Notes: generated by a model from the sequence alone, not told the origin. A stretch of 64,000 nucleotides of DNA from Aromatoleum tolulyticum (GCF_900156155.1 NZ_FTMD01000005.1:1-64000), one strand, 5' to 3'. Positions 23,639 to 32,671 are shown, numbered from the stretch's first letter. Made by a program: numbers and translations.

Positions 23639-24283
23639 ATGGACGAGTTCGACGGCGCCATCGATCACTCGACACCGGTCTGGGCGGTATTCGGCGACCT
23701 GATGTCGGGCCTGCTGGGGGCCTTCGTGCTGATCCTCGTCGGCGTCCTCGGCGTCCAGCTCGATCTCGTGACCAGCCTGGAAGCGGAAGTGCAGAAGCGC
23801 CGCGTCGAGGAACAGCGGCGCGAGGCGCTGGAAAAGGCCCTCGCGGTGCCGCTCGCCGCGGGGCGCGTGACCGTCAGCGACGGCCGCATAGGCATCAGCG
23901 GCAGCGTGCTGTTCGCGCTCAATTCGGACGAGCTGCAGCCCGAAGGCCGCCAGCTGCTGAAGAGCCTCGCGCCGCCGCTGGCTGCCTTCCTTTCTGTCAA
24001 AGACGAAATGCTGATGGTGAGCGGTTTCACGGACGACCGGCCGGTGCGCGACAGCAACCGGCAATTCGCCGACAACCTCGAACTGTCTGCGCAGCGGGCG
24101 CTGACCGTGACGCGGGCGCTGATCGAAGAAGGCGTCCCGTCCTCGTCGGTGTTCGCCGCCGCCTTCGGTCAGGAACAGCCGGTGGCGTCCAATGCCGACG
24201 CCGAAGGACGCTCGCGCAACCGGCGCGTCGAGATGGCGCCGGTTCCGAAGACGGGCAAGGCGGGCGCGGCGAGCAATGGCTGA
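23639..24283 (+). CDS. MotB/ZorB-like OmpA-domain protein
   Basis: 214 residues. A single membrane helix near the N-terminus, VFGDLMSGLLGAFVLILVGV, carries an Asp just before the hydrophobic stretch, as in the ion-carrying Asp of MotB and ZorB. A charged helix (EAEVQKRRVEEQRREALEKA) follows, then an OmpA-like peptidoglycan-binding domain: SVLFALNSDELQPEGRQLLK, VSGFTDDRPVRDSNRQFADN, ELSAQRALTVTRALIEEGVP and GRSRNRRVEM. It would anchor a MotA-like channel to peptidoglycan and use ion flow to drive movement. It begins 2 bases after the DUF802 stop and ends overlapping the DUF2894 gene by 8 bases. Confidence 0.85.
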   Translation: MDEFDGAIDHSTPVWAVFGDLMSGLLGAFVLILVGVLGVQLDLVTSLEAEVQKRRVEEQRREALEKALAVPLAAGRVTVSDGRIGISGSVLFALNSDELQPEGRQLLKSLAPPLAAFLSVKDEMLMVSGFTDDRPVRDSNRQFADNLELSAQRALTVTRALIEEGVPSSSVFAAAFGQEQPVASNADAEGRSRNRRVEMAPVPKTGKAGAASNG

Positions 24284-25034
24284 CGCGGGCACGTCCGGCG
24301 CCAATGCCGCGGCACGGATCGAAGCCCTGCGGGCGCAGAACGCCGAGCGCTTCGATCCGGTCGGTTTCCGCTTCATCGAGGCCCTCGCACGCCGCGCCGC
24401 AGCCGGAGGCGGCGCGACCCGAGGCGTGCTCGAGCGCCGGCTGGCGAAAGCCCTGTCCGACTGTCGCGAGCGACTCGACGCCGCCGGGCGCGTGGCGGGC
24501 GATGCGCTCGCTCGCGGGATCGCGCGCTTCCCCGAATCCGCCGACCCCCTGCGGCAGTGCCGGGACGCCGGCGACCTCGCCGGCCTGCAGCGCCTGCTCG
24601 CGCGACTGGAGGGGCAGGGCGGCCAATCGCCCTTGGGCGGGCTGCTCGCCCACATCGGCCGGCACGCGCCCGAGGGGGCGACCGGCAGCTCCGGCCATGG
24701 CGGCCACGGTGGCGGGGCTGTCTTCCCCGCGCCGCCGGAACTCAAGTCCCTGAGCTTTTTCCGCAGCACCTGGTCCCGCCTCAGCCTCGACCGGCAGCTA
24801 ACCGACGCCTTCGCCCAGGCCCCCGAAAACGCCGGCCCGCTCAACTCGCATCACCTCGTGCTGCAGGCGCTCGGGCAGATGCGCGACATCTCGCCCGAAT
24901 ACCTCAGGCAGTTCATGTCCTACGTCGACGCCCTGCTGTGGCTCGATCAGGCCGACAGCAGCCGCATTCCTGCCCGCAACAACGCGCCACGCAAGAACGC
25001 CGTCCGGGGCGAGCGCGAGAAGAAACGCAGGTAG
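24276..25034 (+). CDS. DUF2894 protein, fourth gene of the Zorya-like operon
   Basis: 252 residues from ATG 24276 (MADAGTSGANAAARIEALRA). DUF2894 signals are RFDPVGFRFIEALARRAAA near the start and LKSLSFFRSTWSRLSLDRQL followed by AQAPENAGPLNSHHLVLQAL and YLRQFMSYVDALLWLDQAD near the end. A Gly/His-rich linker (SSGHGGHGGGA) sits near residue 150. The C-terminus is strongly basic (RKNAVRGEREKKRR), perhaps for nucleic-acid contact. The 8-base overlap with the MotB-like gene shows it belongs to the operon. Its function is unknown; it may be the effector or regulator of the motor pair. Confidence 0.8.
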   Translation: MADAGTSGANAAARIEALRAQNAERFDPVGFRFIEALARRAAAGGGATRGVLERRLAKALSDCRERLDAAGRVAGDALARGIARFPESADPLRQCRDAGDLAGLQRLLARLEGQGGQSPLGGLLAHIGRHAPEGATGSSGHGGHGGGAVFPAPPELKSLSFFRSTWSRLSLDRQLTDAFAQAPENAGPLNSHHLVLQALGQMRDISPEYLRQFMSYVDALLWLDQADSSRIPARNNAPRKNAVRGEREKKRR

Positions 25035-25098
25035 TCCGGTCGAGGATTCGTGTCAGGTGACCTGTCACGGCCCGTCGGAATGCTAGTAATCTGTTCGG

Positions 25099-26430
25099 AT
25101 GGTTACGACCGCCCACGCCGACCGCCTGCCCAGCTTTGTCGATCTGCTGCTCGACGCAGTCTTTCTCGTCGACGGAGGCGGACGCATCGTTCACGTCAGC
25201 GCCGCCTGCGAACGCATGCTCGGTTACACGCAGCAGGAAATGATCGGCCGGGAGCTTTTCGAGTTTCTCGTCCCCGAAGACCGCGCGCGGACCGTCGAGG
25301 AGGCCGGTGAAATCGTCGCGGGACGTTCGCGGATCGGTTTCGAGAACCGCTATGTCCACAAGGACGGCCGTCACGTCCATCTCATGTGGTCGGCGCGCTG
25401 GTCCGAAAGGGACCGGCTGCGCATCGGCGTCGCGCGCGACGTCACCGAGCTGAAGCACGTCGAGGCCATCCAGCGCGCCACTTACGCCATCTCGGAAGCC
25501 GCGCACGAAGCCGAGGATCTCGACGTCCTGCTGCGCGCGATCCACCGCATCATCGCGGGCCTGGTGCCGGTGGCGGGCCTTGCCCTTGCGACCTGTGACA
25601 GGCGGACCAGGAAGCTCAGCTTCTCCTACCAGCGGGACTGCCACGGCAAGCCAATGGCCCTGCACGAACCCGTCGCATGCGACTTCTGCGCCCAGGCCAT
25701 CTGCGGCGGCCGCCCGATGCATTTGCGCGAGGCGGCGCTGTCGGGCGCCGCAGCGCAGTCCGGCGACGACGGATCCTGGCTCGCCATGCCGCTGATCGCG
25801 CAGCACGACACGATCGGAGCGCTGGTGCTGAAAAGCGATCCGGGGATCCATTACTCGGACAAGGACAAGGAGCTGCTGCATTTCGTCTCCGAGCAGATCG
25901 CGATCGCCATCGACCGCGCCCAGCTCAAGGCCGACCTGCTGCGCGCGGCCCGCTACGACGAGCTGACCGGACTGCCGAACCGGCGCCTGTTCAACGACCG
26001 CATCCAGTCGGTCGTCGCCCGGTGCGTCCGCAATCAGACCCGCCTGGCGGTGCTGTACATCGACCTCGACGATTTCAAACAGGTCAATGACTCGCTGGGA
26101 CACGCGAACGGCGATCTGCTGCTGCAGGAGGTCGCCCGCCGGCTTCAGCGATGCGTGCGCGGGACCGACACGGTTGCCCGCCTCGGCGGCGACGAATTCG
26201 TCGTGCTGCTCGAGGACGTGCACACGCCCGAGGATGCCCGCGGCGTCGCGGACAAGATCCGGGAAGCAGTGAGTCACCCGATCGACCTCGACACGTGCGT
26301 CCTGCGCACGCAGGCAAGCATCGGCATCGCCGTCTATCCCGAGCACGGGCAGGAAGTGGAGCGGATCCTGCAACACGCCGACGCGGCGATGTACGCGGAC
26401 AAGCGGAACAAGAGCCTGCAGTCGATGTAG
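25099..26430 (+). CDS. PAS-GAF-GGDEF diguanylate cyclase
   Basis: 443 residues. A PAS domain lies at about 10-120 (LLDAVFLVDGGGRIVHVSAA, RYVHKDGRHVHLMWSARWSE), a GAF-like domain at about 130-270 (cysteine-bearing ACDFCAQAICGGRPMHLREA, LLHFVSEQIAIAIDRAQL) and a GGDEF domain at about 280-440 (DELTGLPNRRLFNDRIQSVV, LYIDLDDFKQVNDSLGHANG, LGGDEFVVLLEDVHT). The active-site GGDEF is intact, and the inhibitory I-site RGTD lies five residues before it, so it should make cyclic di-GMP with product inhibition. There is no membrane segment. It starts 64 bases after the DUF2894 gene on the same strand and might be cotranscribed. Confidence 0.9.
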   Translation: MVTTAHADRLPSFVDLLLDAVFLVDGGGRIVHVSAACERMLGYTQQEMIGRELFEFLVPEDRARTVEEAGEIVAGRSRIGFENRYVHKDGRHVHLMWSARWSERDRLRIGVARDVTELKHVEAIQRATYAISEAAHEAEDLDVLLRAIHRIIAGLVPVAGLALATCDRRTRKLSFSYQRDCHGKPMALHEPVACDFCAQAICGGRPMHLREAALSGAAAQSGDDGSWLAMPLIAQHDTIGALVLKSDPGIHYSDKDKELLHFVSEQIAIAIDRAQLKADLLRAARYDELTGLPNRRLFNDRIQSVVARCVRNQTRLAVLYIDLDDFKQVNDSLGHANGDLLLQEVARRLQRCVRGTDTVARLGGDEFVVLLEDVHTPEDARGVADKIREAVSHPIDLDTCVLRTQASIGIAVYPEHGQEVERILQHADAAMYADKRNKSLQSM

Positions 26431-26657
26431 GCGGGCGGGGGAATGGGCCGGGGTTTGCTGCCGCCATGAAGCTTTGGAACCGCACTTCATGGCGCCTGTT
26501 TCATGGGGCAAGTTCAAATCGCTTCGCCAAGCTGACGGACTTCGCAACAGGACCTACGCATTCGGCTTCAGCCCGAGGGAGAGCCGGCGAAGTGGATTCC
26601 TCCGGTGATCTCCGCGATATGCCTCCTTTGATGCTCGGGGAGAATATGTTGCCAGGA

Positions 26658-26687
26658 TTGACAATGACGTAGACATATCTGGACAAT
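26658..26687 (+). promoter_or_regulatory. Possible sigma-70 promoter of the vgrG island
   Basis: TTGACA at 26658-26663 and GACAAT at 26682-26687, with an 18-base spacer, lie 29 bases before the vgrG start. The -35 matches consensus exactly; the -10 is moderate. The 26431-26715 region is otherwise without genes. Confidence 0.35.
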
Positions 26688-26715
26688 CGAATTTCTGCTT
26701 GAATTCGAATCGTCC

Positions 26716-29373
26716 ATGGATTTCTCCCTCTCGCAGCACGCCTCGTCCGCTGTCGATTTCCTGAAGAGATTCACCGACGCGACCCGGCTTCTTTCGCTCC
26801 ACCTTGATGCGGGGCAGCCAACCTCTCATGCGCTGCTGATCGAGCGGCTGGCCGGACGTGAAGCACTGTCCGAGTGCTACCGCTTCGAATGTGAATGCCT
26901 CTCGCCCGACGCGGGCATCACCCCGGACAAGCTTCAGGGCAGGCGAGTCGGAATCGCACTCAACGGTGCGGCAGGCGGAGCGCGCTGGTTCAACGGCGTC
27001 ATTACCCGGGTGGAGCATGTGGGCGCAGAAGGCGGTTTCGCCCGTTTCCGGTTCACCATTGAGCCCGATTTCGCCTTGCTCGGTATCGGGCGGGTGGCAC
27101 GCACCTATCAGGACAAGAGCGTTCCAGACCTTATCGCCGAGGAGCTTGCCCGCTGGCGGACCGCCATTCCTCTCCTTGATTGGCGCTTCGACCTCCATGC
27201 CAAGTACCCCGTGCGCAGCTACACCGTCTTTCACCAGGAAAGCGCCCTCGCCGCCGTGAGCAGAGTGGCGGCCGAGGAAGGCATCGGGTTCTACTTCGAG
27301 CACCTGCCGGCCGAGGGGCGCCAAGTCGGCCTTACGCGCGTGGTCTTCTTCGATACGGTCGCCGGCTTGCCGAACAATCCGCAAGCGAGCGTTCGCTTCC
27401 ATCGGGCGGATGTCACCGAAGCCGCAGACACGATCGACCGCTGGCGGCGCATGGAAACGCTAGCCCCGGGGGCAGTGGCGCTGCAGAGCTTCGACTACAA
27501 GGGCGTGATAAGTCTCGCCGCGGCATTGCCGAGCGAGCGAAATTCGGGCGCGGGCGGTGCGCTGATGGCGGCGCTCACGGACTATGCGCCGCAAACCCAG
27601 CGCTACGGCTCGGGCAGCACGGACCTCGAGCGCTATGCGCGGCTGCGAATGGAAGCCTATGAGGCCCATGCCGTGACCGTCGAGGGCGAAGGCTGCGTGC
27701 GATCAGCCCTGCCCGGCACCGTTTTCGCGCTGACCGGGCATTACGCGGTGGCTGCGCCGGAGAACCGTTTCCTGCTGGTTGCGGTCGAGCACGACATCCG
27801 CAACAACCTGCCCGCCAATCCTCTGACTGGCCCACACGACACGACGACGTCCCGCTCATCTCTGCGTCGGGAGGGGGAACCCGGTGAGGGGGCAGGGGCA
27901 GAAGCCGGTTATCGAAACCGCTTCACCGCAATGGCGGCCAACCGCCCGTGGCGCCCTCGCTACGACGCCACCGCGCACGCCAAGCCCACCGCCCCCGGCC
28001 CTCAGCCGGCGACTGTGGTCGGCCCGCCGGACAGCGAAATTCACACTGACGGGCAAGGCCGCATCCAGGTGCAGTTCCACTGGGATCCGGAGGGCAGGAA
28101 CACCTGCTGGCTACGGGTTCTCACACCCGTCGCAGGGGCGGGCTGGGGCACGATCGCGCTTCCGCGCGTGGGGCAAGGCGTGCTCGTGGACTTCATCCAG
28201 AACGACATCGACCGCCCCGTCGTGCTCGGTGCCCTTTACGATGGCGATCACTCGCCCCCGCGCTTTTCGGGAGCCGGAGCCTACCCTGCAAACCGCGCGC
28301 TCTCCGGGTACCAGAGCCGGGAGGTTTCCGGCACCGGCTTCGGCGAACTCCTCTTTGACGACACGACGGGTCAGACAAAGACAAAACTCTCCAGCGAACA
28401 CGGCAAGACCCAGCTCAATCAGGGCTGGATCGGACATCCGCGCGAGGAGGGGCGTTCCGAGCCACGCGGTGAGGGCTTCGAGCTGCGCACCGATCTGGCC
28501 GGCGCGCTGCGCGCGGCGCAACTCCTGCTCTCCACGGAAGTTCGGCCAGGTGCGACCGGCAAGACGCTCGACCGCCAGGAGCTGCTGGGCAACCTGGAAG
28601 TGGCGCTGGCGATCGCCAGGCAGTTGGCCGATCTGGCGACCACGCACGAAGCTGGCAGTACCGACACCAAAGCTCAGCAGGAGCTGCTTTCCGGCATCGA
28701 GCAGTGGGAGAGTCGACGCGGTGCGAACGCCGCTCCCGCCATCGCCATCTCCGCGCCGGCCGGCATCGCTCTGGCGAGCGCCGGTAGCGTCCAGGCTGCA
28801 GCCGGCACCAACCTGGACTTCACCGCCGTTCAGGACGCCAACCTCTCCACCGGGCGCAAGCTCGCACTGCGGGCCGAACAAGGGTTCTCCGCCTTCGCGC
28901 ACCGCGAGGGCCTGCGGCTCATCGCCGGCCGCGACGACATCCGGATCCAGGCGCATGCCGGCCAGATCGAACTCGGCGCGGCCAAGCCGCTGCACGCCTA
29001 CTCGCTCGAAACGCTGTTGTTCGAAGCGCCCCAGGCCGCGATCCGCGCGGGGGGCTGCGAAATCACGCTGGCCGACGGCACGATCACCCTGAGTGCCGCG
29101 AACGGGGTCAAGATTGCCGCGCCCGACTTCAACTTCGGTGGCAGCTACTCGGGCCGGCTCGATCTGCCCGGCGTGCCCGCGTCGAGCCTCAGGACCGACG
29201 AGCGCATCGCACTTGCCGGCCGGGCCGGCCAGGCGCGCGAAGCCGTGGCCTACGAAGTGAAGGATGCCGAAGCGGCCGTGCGCGACGCCGGAGCGAGTGC
29301 TGGCGACGGCGCTACGCAGACGCTCGTCACCGACACCGCGATGGCTCCGCTCTTCCTGCACCTGAAACCCTGA
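26716..29373 (+). CDS. vgrG: Type VI secretion tip protein VgrG (TssI)
   Basis: 885 residues. The N-terminal gp27-like part (LSLHLDAGQPTSHALLIERL, FNGVITRVEHVGAEGGFARF, YPVRSYTVFHQESALAAVSR, EEGIGFYFEH) is followed by the gp5-like OB segment (DSEIHTDGQGRIQVQFHWDP, CWLRVLTPVAGAGWGTIALP, GQGVLVDFIQNDIDRPVVLG) and a DUF2345 C-terminal beta-helix region. VgrG forms the puncturing tip and carries effectors. No other T6SS structural genes are in the window, so this is an orphan vgrG island. A linker near residues 378-397 (SLRREGEPGEGAGAEAGY) appears to come from an in-frame GC-rich repeat. The lipase gene follows after 12 bases. Confidence 0.95.
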   Translation: MDFSLSQHASSAVDFLKRFTDATRLLSLHLDAGQPTSHALLIERLAGREALSECYRFECECLSPDAGITPDKLQGRRVGIALNGAAGGARWFNGVITRVEHVGAEGGFARFRFTIEPDFALLGIGRVARTYQDKSVPDLIAEELARWRTAIPLLDWRFDLHAKYPVRSYTVFHQESALAAVSRVAAEEGIGFYFEHLPAEGRQVGLTRVVFFDTVAGLPNNPQASVRFHRADVTEAADTIDRWRRMETLAPGAVALQSFDYKGVISLAAALPSERNSGAGGALMAALTDYAPQTQRYGSGSTDLERYARLRMEAYEAHAVTVEGEGCVRSALPGTVFALTGHYAVAAPENRFLLVAVEHDIRNNLPANPLTGPHDTTTSRSSLRREGEPGEGAGAEAGYRNRFTAMAANRPWRPRYDATAHAKPTAPGPQPATVVGPPDSEIHTDGQGRIQVQFHWDPEGRNTCWLRVLTPVAGAGWGTIALPRVGQGVLVDFIQNDIDRPVVLGALYDGDHSPPRFSGAGAYPANRALSGYQSREVSGTGFGELLFDDTTGQTKTKLSSEHGKTQLNQGWIGHPREEGRSEPRGEGFELRTDLAGALRAAQLLLSTEVRPGATGKTLDRQELLGNLEVALAIARQLADLATTHEAGSTDTKAQQELLSGIEQWESRRGANAAPAIAISAPAGIALASAGSVQAAAGTNLDFTAVQDANLSTGRKLALRAEQGFSAFAHREGLRLIAGRDDIRIQAHAGQIELGAAKPLHAYSLETLLFEAPQAAIRAGGCEITLADGTITLSAANGVKIAAPDFNFGGSYSGRLDLPGVPASSLRTDERIALAGRAGQAREAVAYEVKDAEAAVRDAGASAGDGATQTLVTDTAMAPLFLHLKP

Positions 29374-29385
29374 TTGCCCCGCACC

Positions 29386-31200
29386 ATGCCCGACGCAACC
29401 CCTATCCCTGTCCACCGCCAGGCCACCCGCCGCGTCGCGCTCCAGTTCGACGAGCACGGCAACCCGATGTTCGCCACCGTCTGCAGCCCGGAGAGCTTCC
29501 CGGCGCGCGCGCTCGCCGTCGCGCCGAAGCGCCACGTGATCCCGGTCATCTTCGTGCCGGGGATCATGGGGTCGAACCTGCGTACCAAGTACGAGTTTGA
29601 CGAGAAGCGCGCGCCCGCCTGGCGACCGCCGAACAGCAAATGGCAGGGCATCAAGGAATGGTGGTGGCGGAGCGACCAGAAACCGAAAGAACGTCAGGAA
29701 CAGCTCACGCCGTGGCGCTGCGAAGTCGATCCCGGTGGCGAGATTTCGCTGACCTCCAGCACCTACTCCCTGACAACGGCCGAGGCTCGTCGTCGTGGCT
29801 GGGGGGAAATCAACTGGGGTAGCTACGGGTCCGTCCTCCTGGAACTGGAGCGGGTGCTCAACGATCAGTACGAGGACTGCGGGCAACGCGATGCGAAAGT
29901 CATGGCGACGTGGAAACATGCCATGACGCTGCGTCGACCGCAGGAAGGGAAGGGCGACCTCGATCTCGCCAAGGTCTGGGGGGTGGTCAAAGGCGAATGC
30001 ACGCCCCTTACCGAGGACGAGTTCAAGCGCCTGGACGACTATTACTATCCGGTCTGGGCATGCGGTTATAACTGGCTCGAAAGCAACGAGGAGTCGGCCA
30101 AGCGGCTGGTGGCTCGCATCGACGAGGCGCTGGCCTGGTACGGGCGACCGGAATGCCATTTCATCCCCGAGGGCCGGGTACTGATCGTGACCCACTCGAT
30201 GGGGGGATTGGTCGGACGGCGTGCCGCACAGCTCGCGGAAGACAGGATTCTCGGCGTCGTGCATGGGGTGCAGCCGGTGGGTGGGGCGCCCGTGGTGTAC
30301 CGGCGCTTCCGCGCGGGCACCGAATCCGGAGGTTGGTGGGACATGGTGGGTAACATGACGGCGACCGTGATGGGCGCGGACGCTGCGGACATCACATGCG
30401 TAATGGCGAACGCACCGGGGCCACTGGAATTGCTGCCAACCAAGCACTACCCGTCGGGGTGGCTGCGCTTCGAGTATGAAGCGGACGGCAAGACCGAAGA
30501 GCTTATGGAGGCTTTGCCGAAGGCGGATCCGTATGCTGAAATTTATGCAAAACGCGTTCAGGATGTTTGGTGGGGAATGGTCGATGAGACACTCATCGAT
30601 CCAGCAGGGCTGGCAAAAGAGGCGGATACGACCCCGATCAAGATGTACCGCGAAGCACTAAAGGCTGCGGTGAAGTTCCACGATGGACTCAAGCTCCATT
30701 TCCACCCTCGGACATATGCACACTATGGCTCAGATACGGATCGTGCGGCCTTCGGGTGGGTCCGCTGGGTTAGCTCGGATGACGTGCCCGGACCCATGCG
30801 AGAGAAACTGAAGACCCTGCAGGCAACAGAATGGACGCGGAAAGGCAAGGCGAAGCTTGGAGACCGTGCGCAACCCGTCCGCCTGAAGCTGGCGAACCGG
30901 GCCGTTCCTGACAGTGCCGAGGACGATAATGCAGGCGATGAAACGGTGCCGCGACCCTCAGGGCTGCTCGCCGAGAAGGGGAACGTGAAGACGGTGTTTT
31001 GCATGAAGGGCTTCGACCACCAGAGCAGTTACGCTAACCGTGACGTACTGGACAATCTCTCCTGGTGTCTGGGCAAGCTCATCCTGGATGCCAAACCGAT
31101 TTCCGAAATAACACAAAGCAAGGGAAGCGCATGGACCGAACCTTCCGACGCGGACTCCTCGGGGGCTGCTTCGCAATCCTCGCAGGAGGAAGTGCAATGA
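29386..31200 (+). CDS. T6SS lipase effector, alpha/beta hydrolase (Tle type)
   Basis: 604 residues from ATG 29386 (MPDATPIPVHRQATRRVALQ). HVIPVIFVPGIMGSNLRTKY is the opening strand and oxyanion region typical of LCAT/PGAP1-like esterases, and VLIVTHSMGGLVGRRAAQLA is the nucleophile elbow with Ser near 271. Candidate acid and base are in DNAGDETVPRPSG and FCMKGFDHQSSY. It is encoded between vgrG and Tli4-like immunity genes, which marks it as an antibacterial phospholipase effector, most like Tle4 by partner. No signal peptide is present, as expected for a T6SS cargo. The last 23 codons overlap the start of the first immunity gene in a different frame. Confidence 0.85.
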   Translation: MPDATPIPVHRQATRRVALQFDEHGNPMFATVCSPESFPARALAVAPKRHVIPVIFVPGIMGSNLRTKYEFDEKRAPAWRPPNSKWQGIKEWWWRSDQKPKERQEQLTPWRCEVDPGGEISLTSSTYSLTTAEARRRGWGEINWGSYGSVLLELERVLNDQYEDCGQRDAKVMATWKHAMTLRRPQEGKGDLDLAKVWGVVKGECTPLTEDEFKRLDDYYYPVWACGYNWLESNEESAKRLVARIDEALAWYGRPECHFIPEGRVLIVTHSMGGLVGRRAAQLAEDRILGVVHGVQPVGGAPVVYRRFRAGTESGGWWDMVGNMTATVMGADAADITCVMANAPGPLELLPTKHYPSGWLRFEYEADGKTEELMEALPKADPYAEIYAKRVQDVWWGMVDETLIDPAGLAKEADTTPIKMYREALKAAVKFHDGLKLHFHPRTYAHYGSDTDRAAFGWVRWVSSDDVPGPMREKLKTLQATEWTRKGKAKLGDRAQPVRLKLANRAVPDSAEDDNAGDETVPRPSGLLAEKGNVKTVFCMKGFDHQSSYANRDVLDNLSWCLGKLILDAKPISEITQSKGSAWTEPSDADSSGAASQSSQEEVQ

Positions 31201-32471
31201 ACGACATCGCCGCAGCCGATGCCGCCCCTCCCTCGGACAAGCGTGTGGCATGCTTTGGCCGCTTCATGATCGATGTGCCATCGGGGGCCGACGTGGGTTA
31301 TGCGGATGCCGAATACCGCTTCGGTGTTGTCCATACGAAACGAATTGCGCTCGACGGAAGCAACTTCGCGGCGGCTATGGAAGAACGGGAGGCGCGCTAT
31401 CGGAACGTTGATGAAAACAGGGACCGCGCTCTGAAGCAGACACTATCACCATCACCTGAAAGTCGAATCATTGTGACTTCAGAACGCATATTCGGCGACG
31501 ACGACTATGGCTTTGAAGCGTACCGTGTGGATCACGGAGTATTGTTCTCAATCGAGCAGAAGAATTACGAATCGGCCGTCATGCGCGCAAAGGTTCTCCC
31601 CTTTCTCAACGAGAAACTGCTACCGAGCCTCCGCGCCCGCGCCCCAGACGAAATCCCGACTGATCCGGGCCTCTGCATCCGCGACGGTTTTATTGCCAGC
31701 GACGGCAGCGAGGGGGCTTACGAGCGCACCAACATCGGCTTGCACTTCAAGCGTTGGCCGGATTTGGCCTTCAGCGTCACGACATCAATCGAGCGCAAGG
31801 CCGAGCCCACGCTGCTGGAACGGCGGAAGAACAGGGCAGTGCCGGATATATTCAAACCGCTTCTGTTCCAGATCAAGACGTTGCGTGAAGGGCGGCATGA
31901 TGTCGGGGGGCTGGCGGCGGACGAATCGCTGGTCATGATGCCCACCGACCATGGTTACAAGGTTCATATGTTCCGCTGGGAGTCTCATCCGGAGCTGAAT
32001 GATCCCTTCAAGCCATCGATCGTGGTCGAACTCGAATCCGGCCGCGGCCCCGATGGCGACCAGCAGCCGACAATCAGCGAAAAGGAGGCGGTCGAACTCT
32101 TCGACGCCGTGGTCAATTCGATCCGCCTGCGGCCCACCGGCCCGGCCAGGACGAGCGAGGCGCCGTCGCCGAGGACGCCGCTGGGCGCATTCGTCCGCAG
32201 CGGCGAAGTCTGCACGCAGACGGGCTGGTGGCAGTGCCCGGACGGCGGCGAGCTCGAAGGCGGCAATCGCCGGTTCCTCCTTGCCGGCGAAGCCATGCCA
32301 CCTGCCGTGACGCTCGGCGCACCGAGCCTGCTGCAGCGTCTCAGCGGCGAGCGCCCGCGCCACGAGGCGCCGACGGTCTGGAAACTGGTGGCGTACGCCG
32401 AAGAGCAGCCGCCGACTCCTGATCCCGTATCCGACGTGTCTGCGCCAAGGGAAGGCTCGACTGGTGCGTGA
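31131..32471 (+). CDS. Tli4-like T6SS immunity protein, copy 1
   Basis: 446 residues from ATG 31131, with AAGGGAAG as ribosome site. MDRTFRRGLLGGCFAILAGG is a likely signal peptide, placing the protein in the periplasm where a Tle phospholipase would act; Tli4 is periplasmic. RVACFGRFMIDVPSGADVGY opens the conserved region, with RIIVTSERIFGDDDYGFEAY and EAVELFDAVVNSIRLRP typical of the Tli4 family. The C-terminal domain holds two cysteines (GEVCTQTGWWQCPDGGELEG). The start lies inside the effector gene, so the two are tightly coupled. It is the same length as copy 2 and aligned with it at a constant offset of 1471 bases. Confidence 0.85.
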   Translation: MDRTFRRGLLGGCFAILAGGSAMNDIAAADAAPPSDKRVACFGRFMIDVPSGADVGYADAEYRFGVVHTKRIALDGSNFAAAMEEREARYRNVDENRDRALKQTLSPSPESRIIVTSERIFGDDDYGFEAYRVDHGVLFSIEQKNYESAVMRAKVLPFLNEKLLPSLRARAPDEIPTDPGLCIRDGFIASDGSEGAYERTNIGLHFKRWPDLAFSVTTSIERKAEPTLLERRKNRAVPDIFKPLLFQIKTLREGRHDVGGLAADESLVMMPTDHGYKVHMFRWESHPELNDPFKPSIVVELESGRGPDGDQQPTISEKEAVELFDAVVNSIRLRPTGPARTSEAPSPRTPLGAFVRSGEVCTQTGWWQCPDGGELEGGNRRFLLAGEAMPPAVTLGAPSLLQRLSGERPRHEAPTVWKLVAYAEEQPPTPDPVSDVSAPREGSTGA

Positions 32472-32671
32472 ACGAAGAGATTACGAAGATCGCGCTGGTC
32501 GGCCTTGTCGGTCTCGACCTGCGCGAATTGCGGCCTGTTCCGGACAAGCTCATCCAGCAAGCCAGACCAATCTCCGAACTACCGCAGAGCAAGGGAAGCT
32601 CATGGACCGAACCTTCCGACGCCGACTCGTCGGCGTCTGTTTCGCAATCCTCTCTGGAGGAAGCGCAATGA
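32468..32671 (+). pseudogene. Remnant of the lipase effector 3' end between the two immunity genes
   Basis: A 67-codon frame beginning at GTG 32468 ends at the same relative point as the effector (32671 = 31200 + 1471). From residue 27 it reads KLIQQARPISELPQSKGSSW then TEPSDADSSASVSQSSLEEA, matching the effector tail KLILDAKPISEITQSKGSAW and TEPSDADSSGAASQSSQEEV. It is therefore a copied tail of the lipase, carried along when the immunity gene was duplicated. It is unlikely to have a function of its own, though it preserves the ribosome site for copy 2. Confidence 0.85.

Noticed and set aside
28111-30447. A 778-residue minus-strand frame opposite vgrG and the lipase
   Set aside because: Antisense shadow of recognised genes; composition is typical of high-GC reverse frames.
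31131-31166. Lipoprotein signal (L-G-G-C) at the start of the immunity proteins
   Set aside because: The cysteine comes before most of the hydrophobic stretch, only about 13 residues in, and copy 2 has V-G-V-C. A normal secreted signal peptide fits better.
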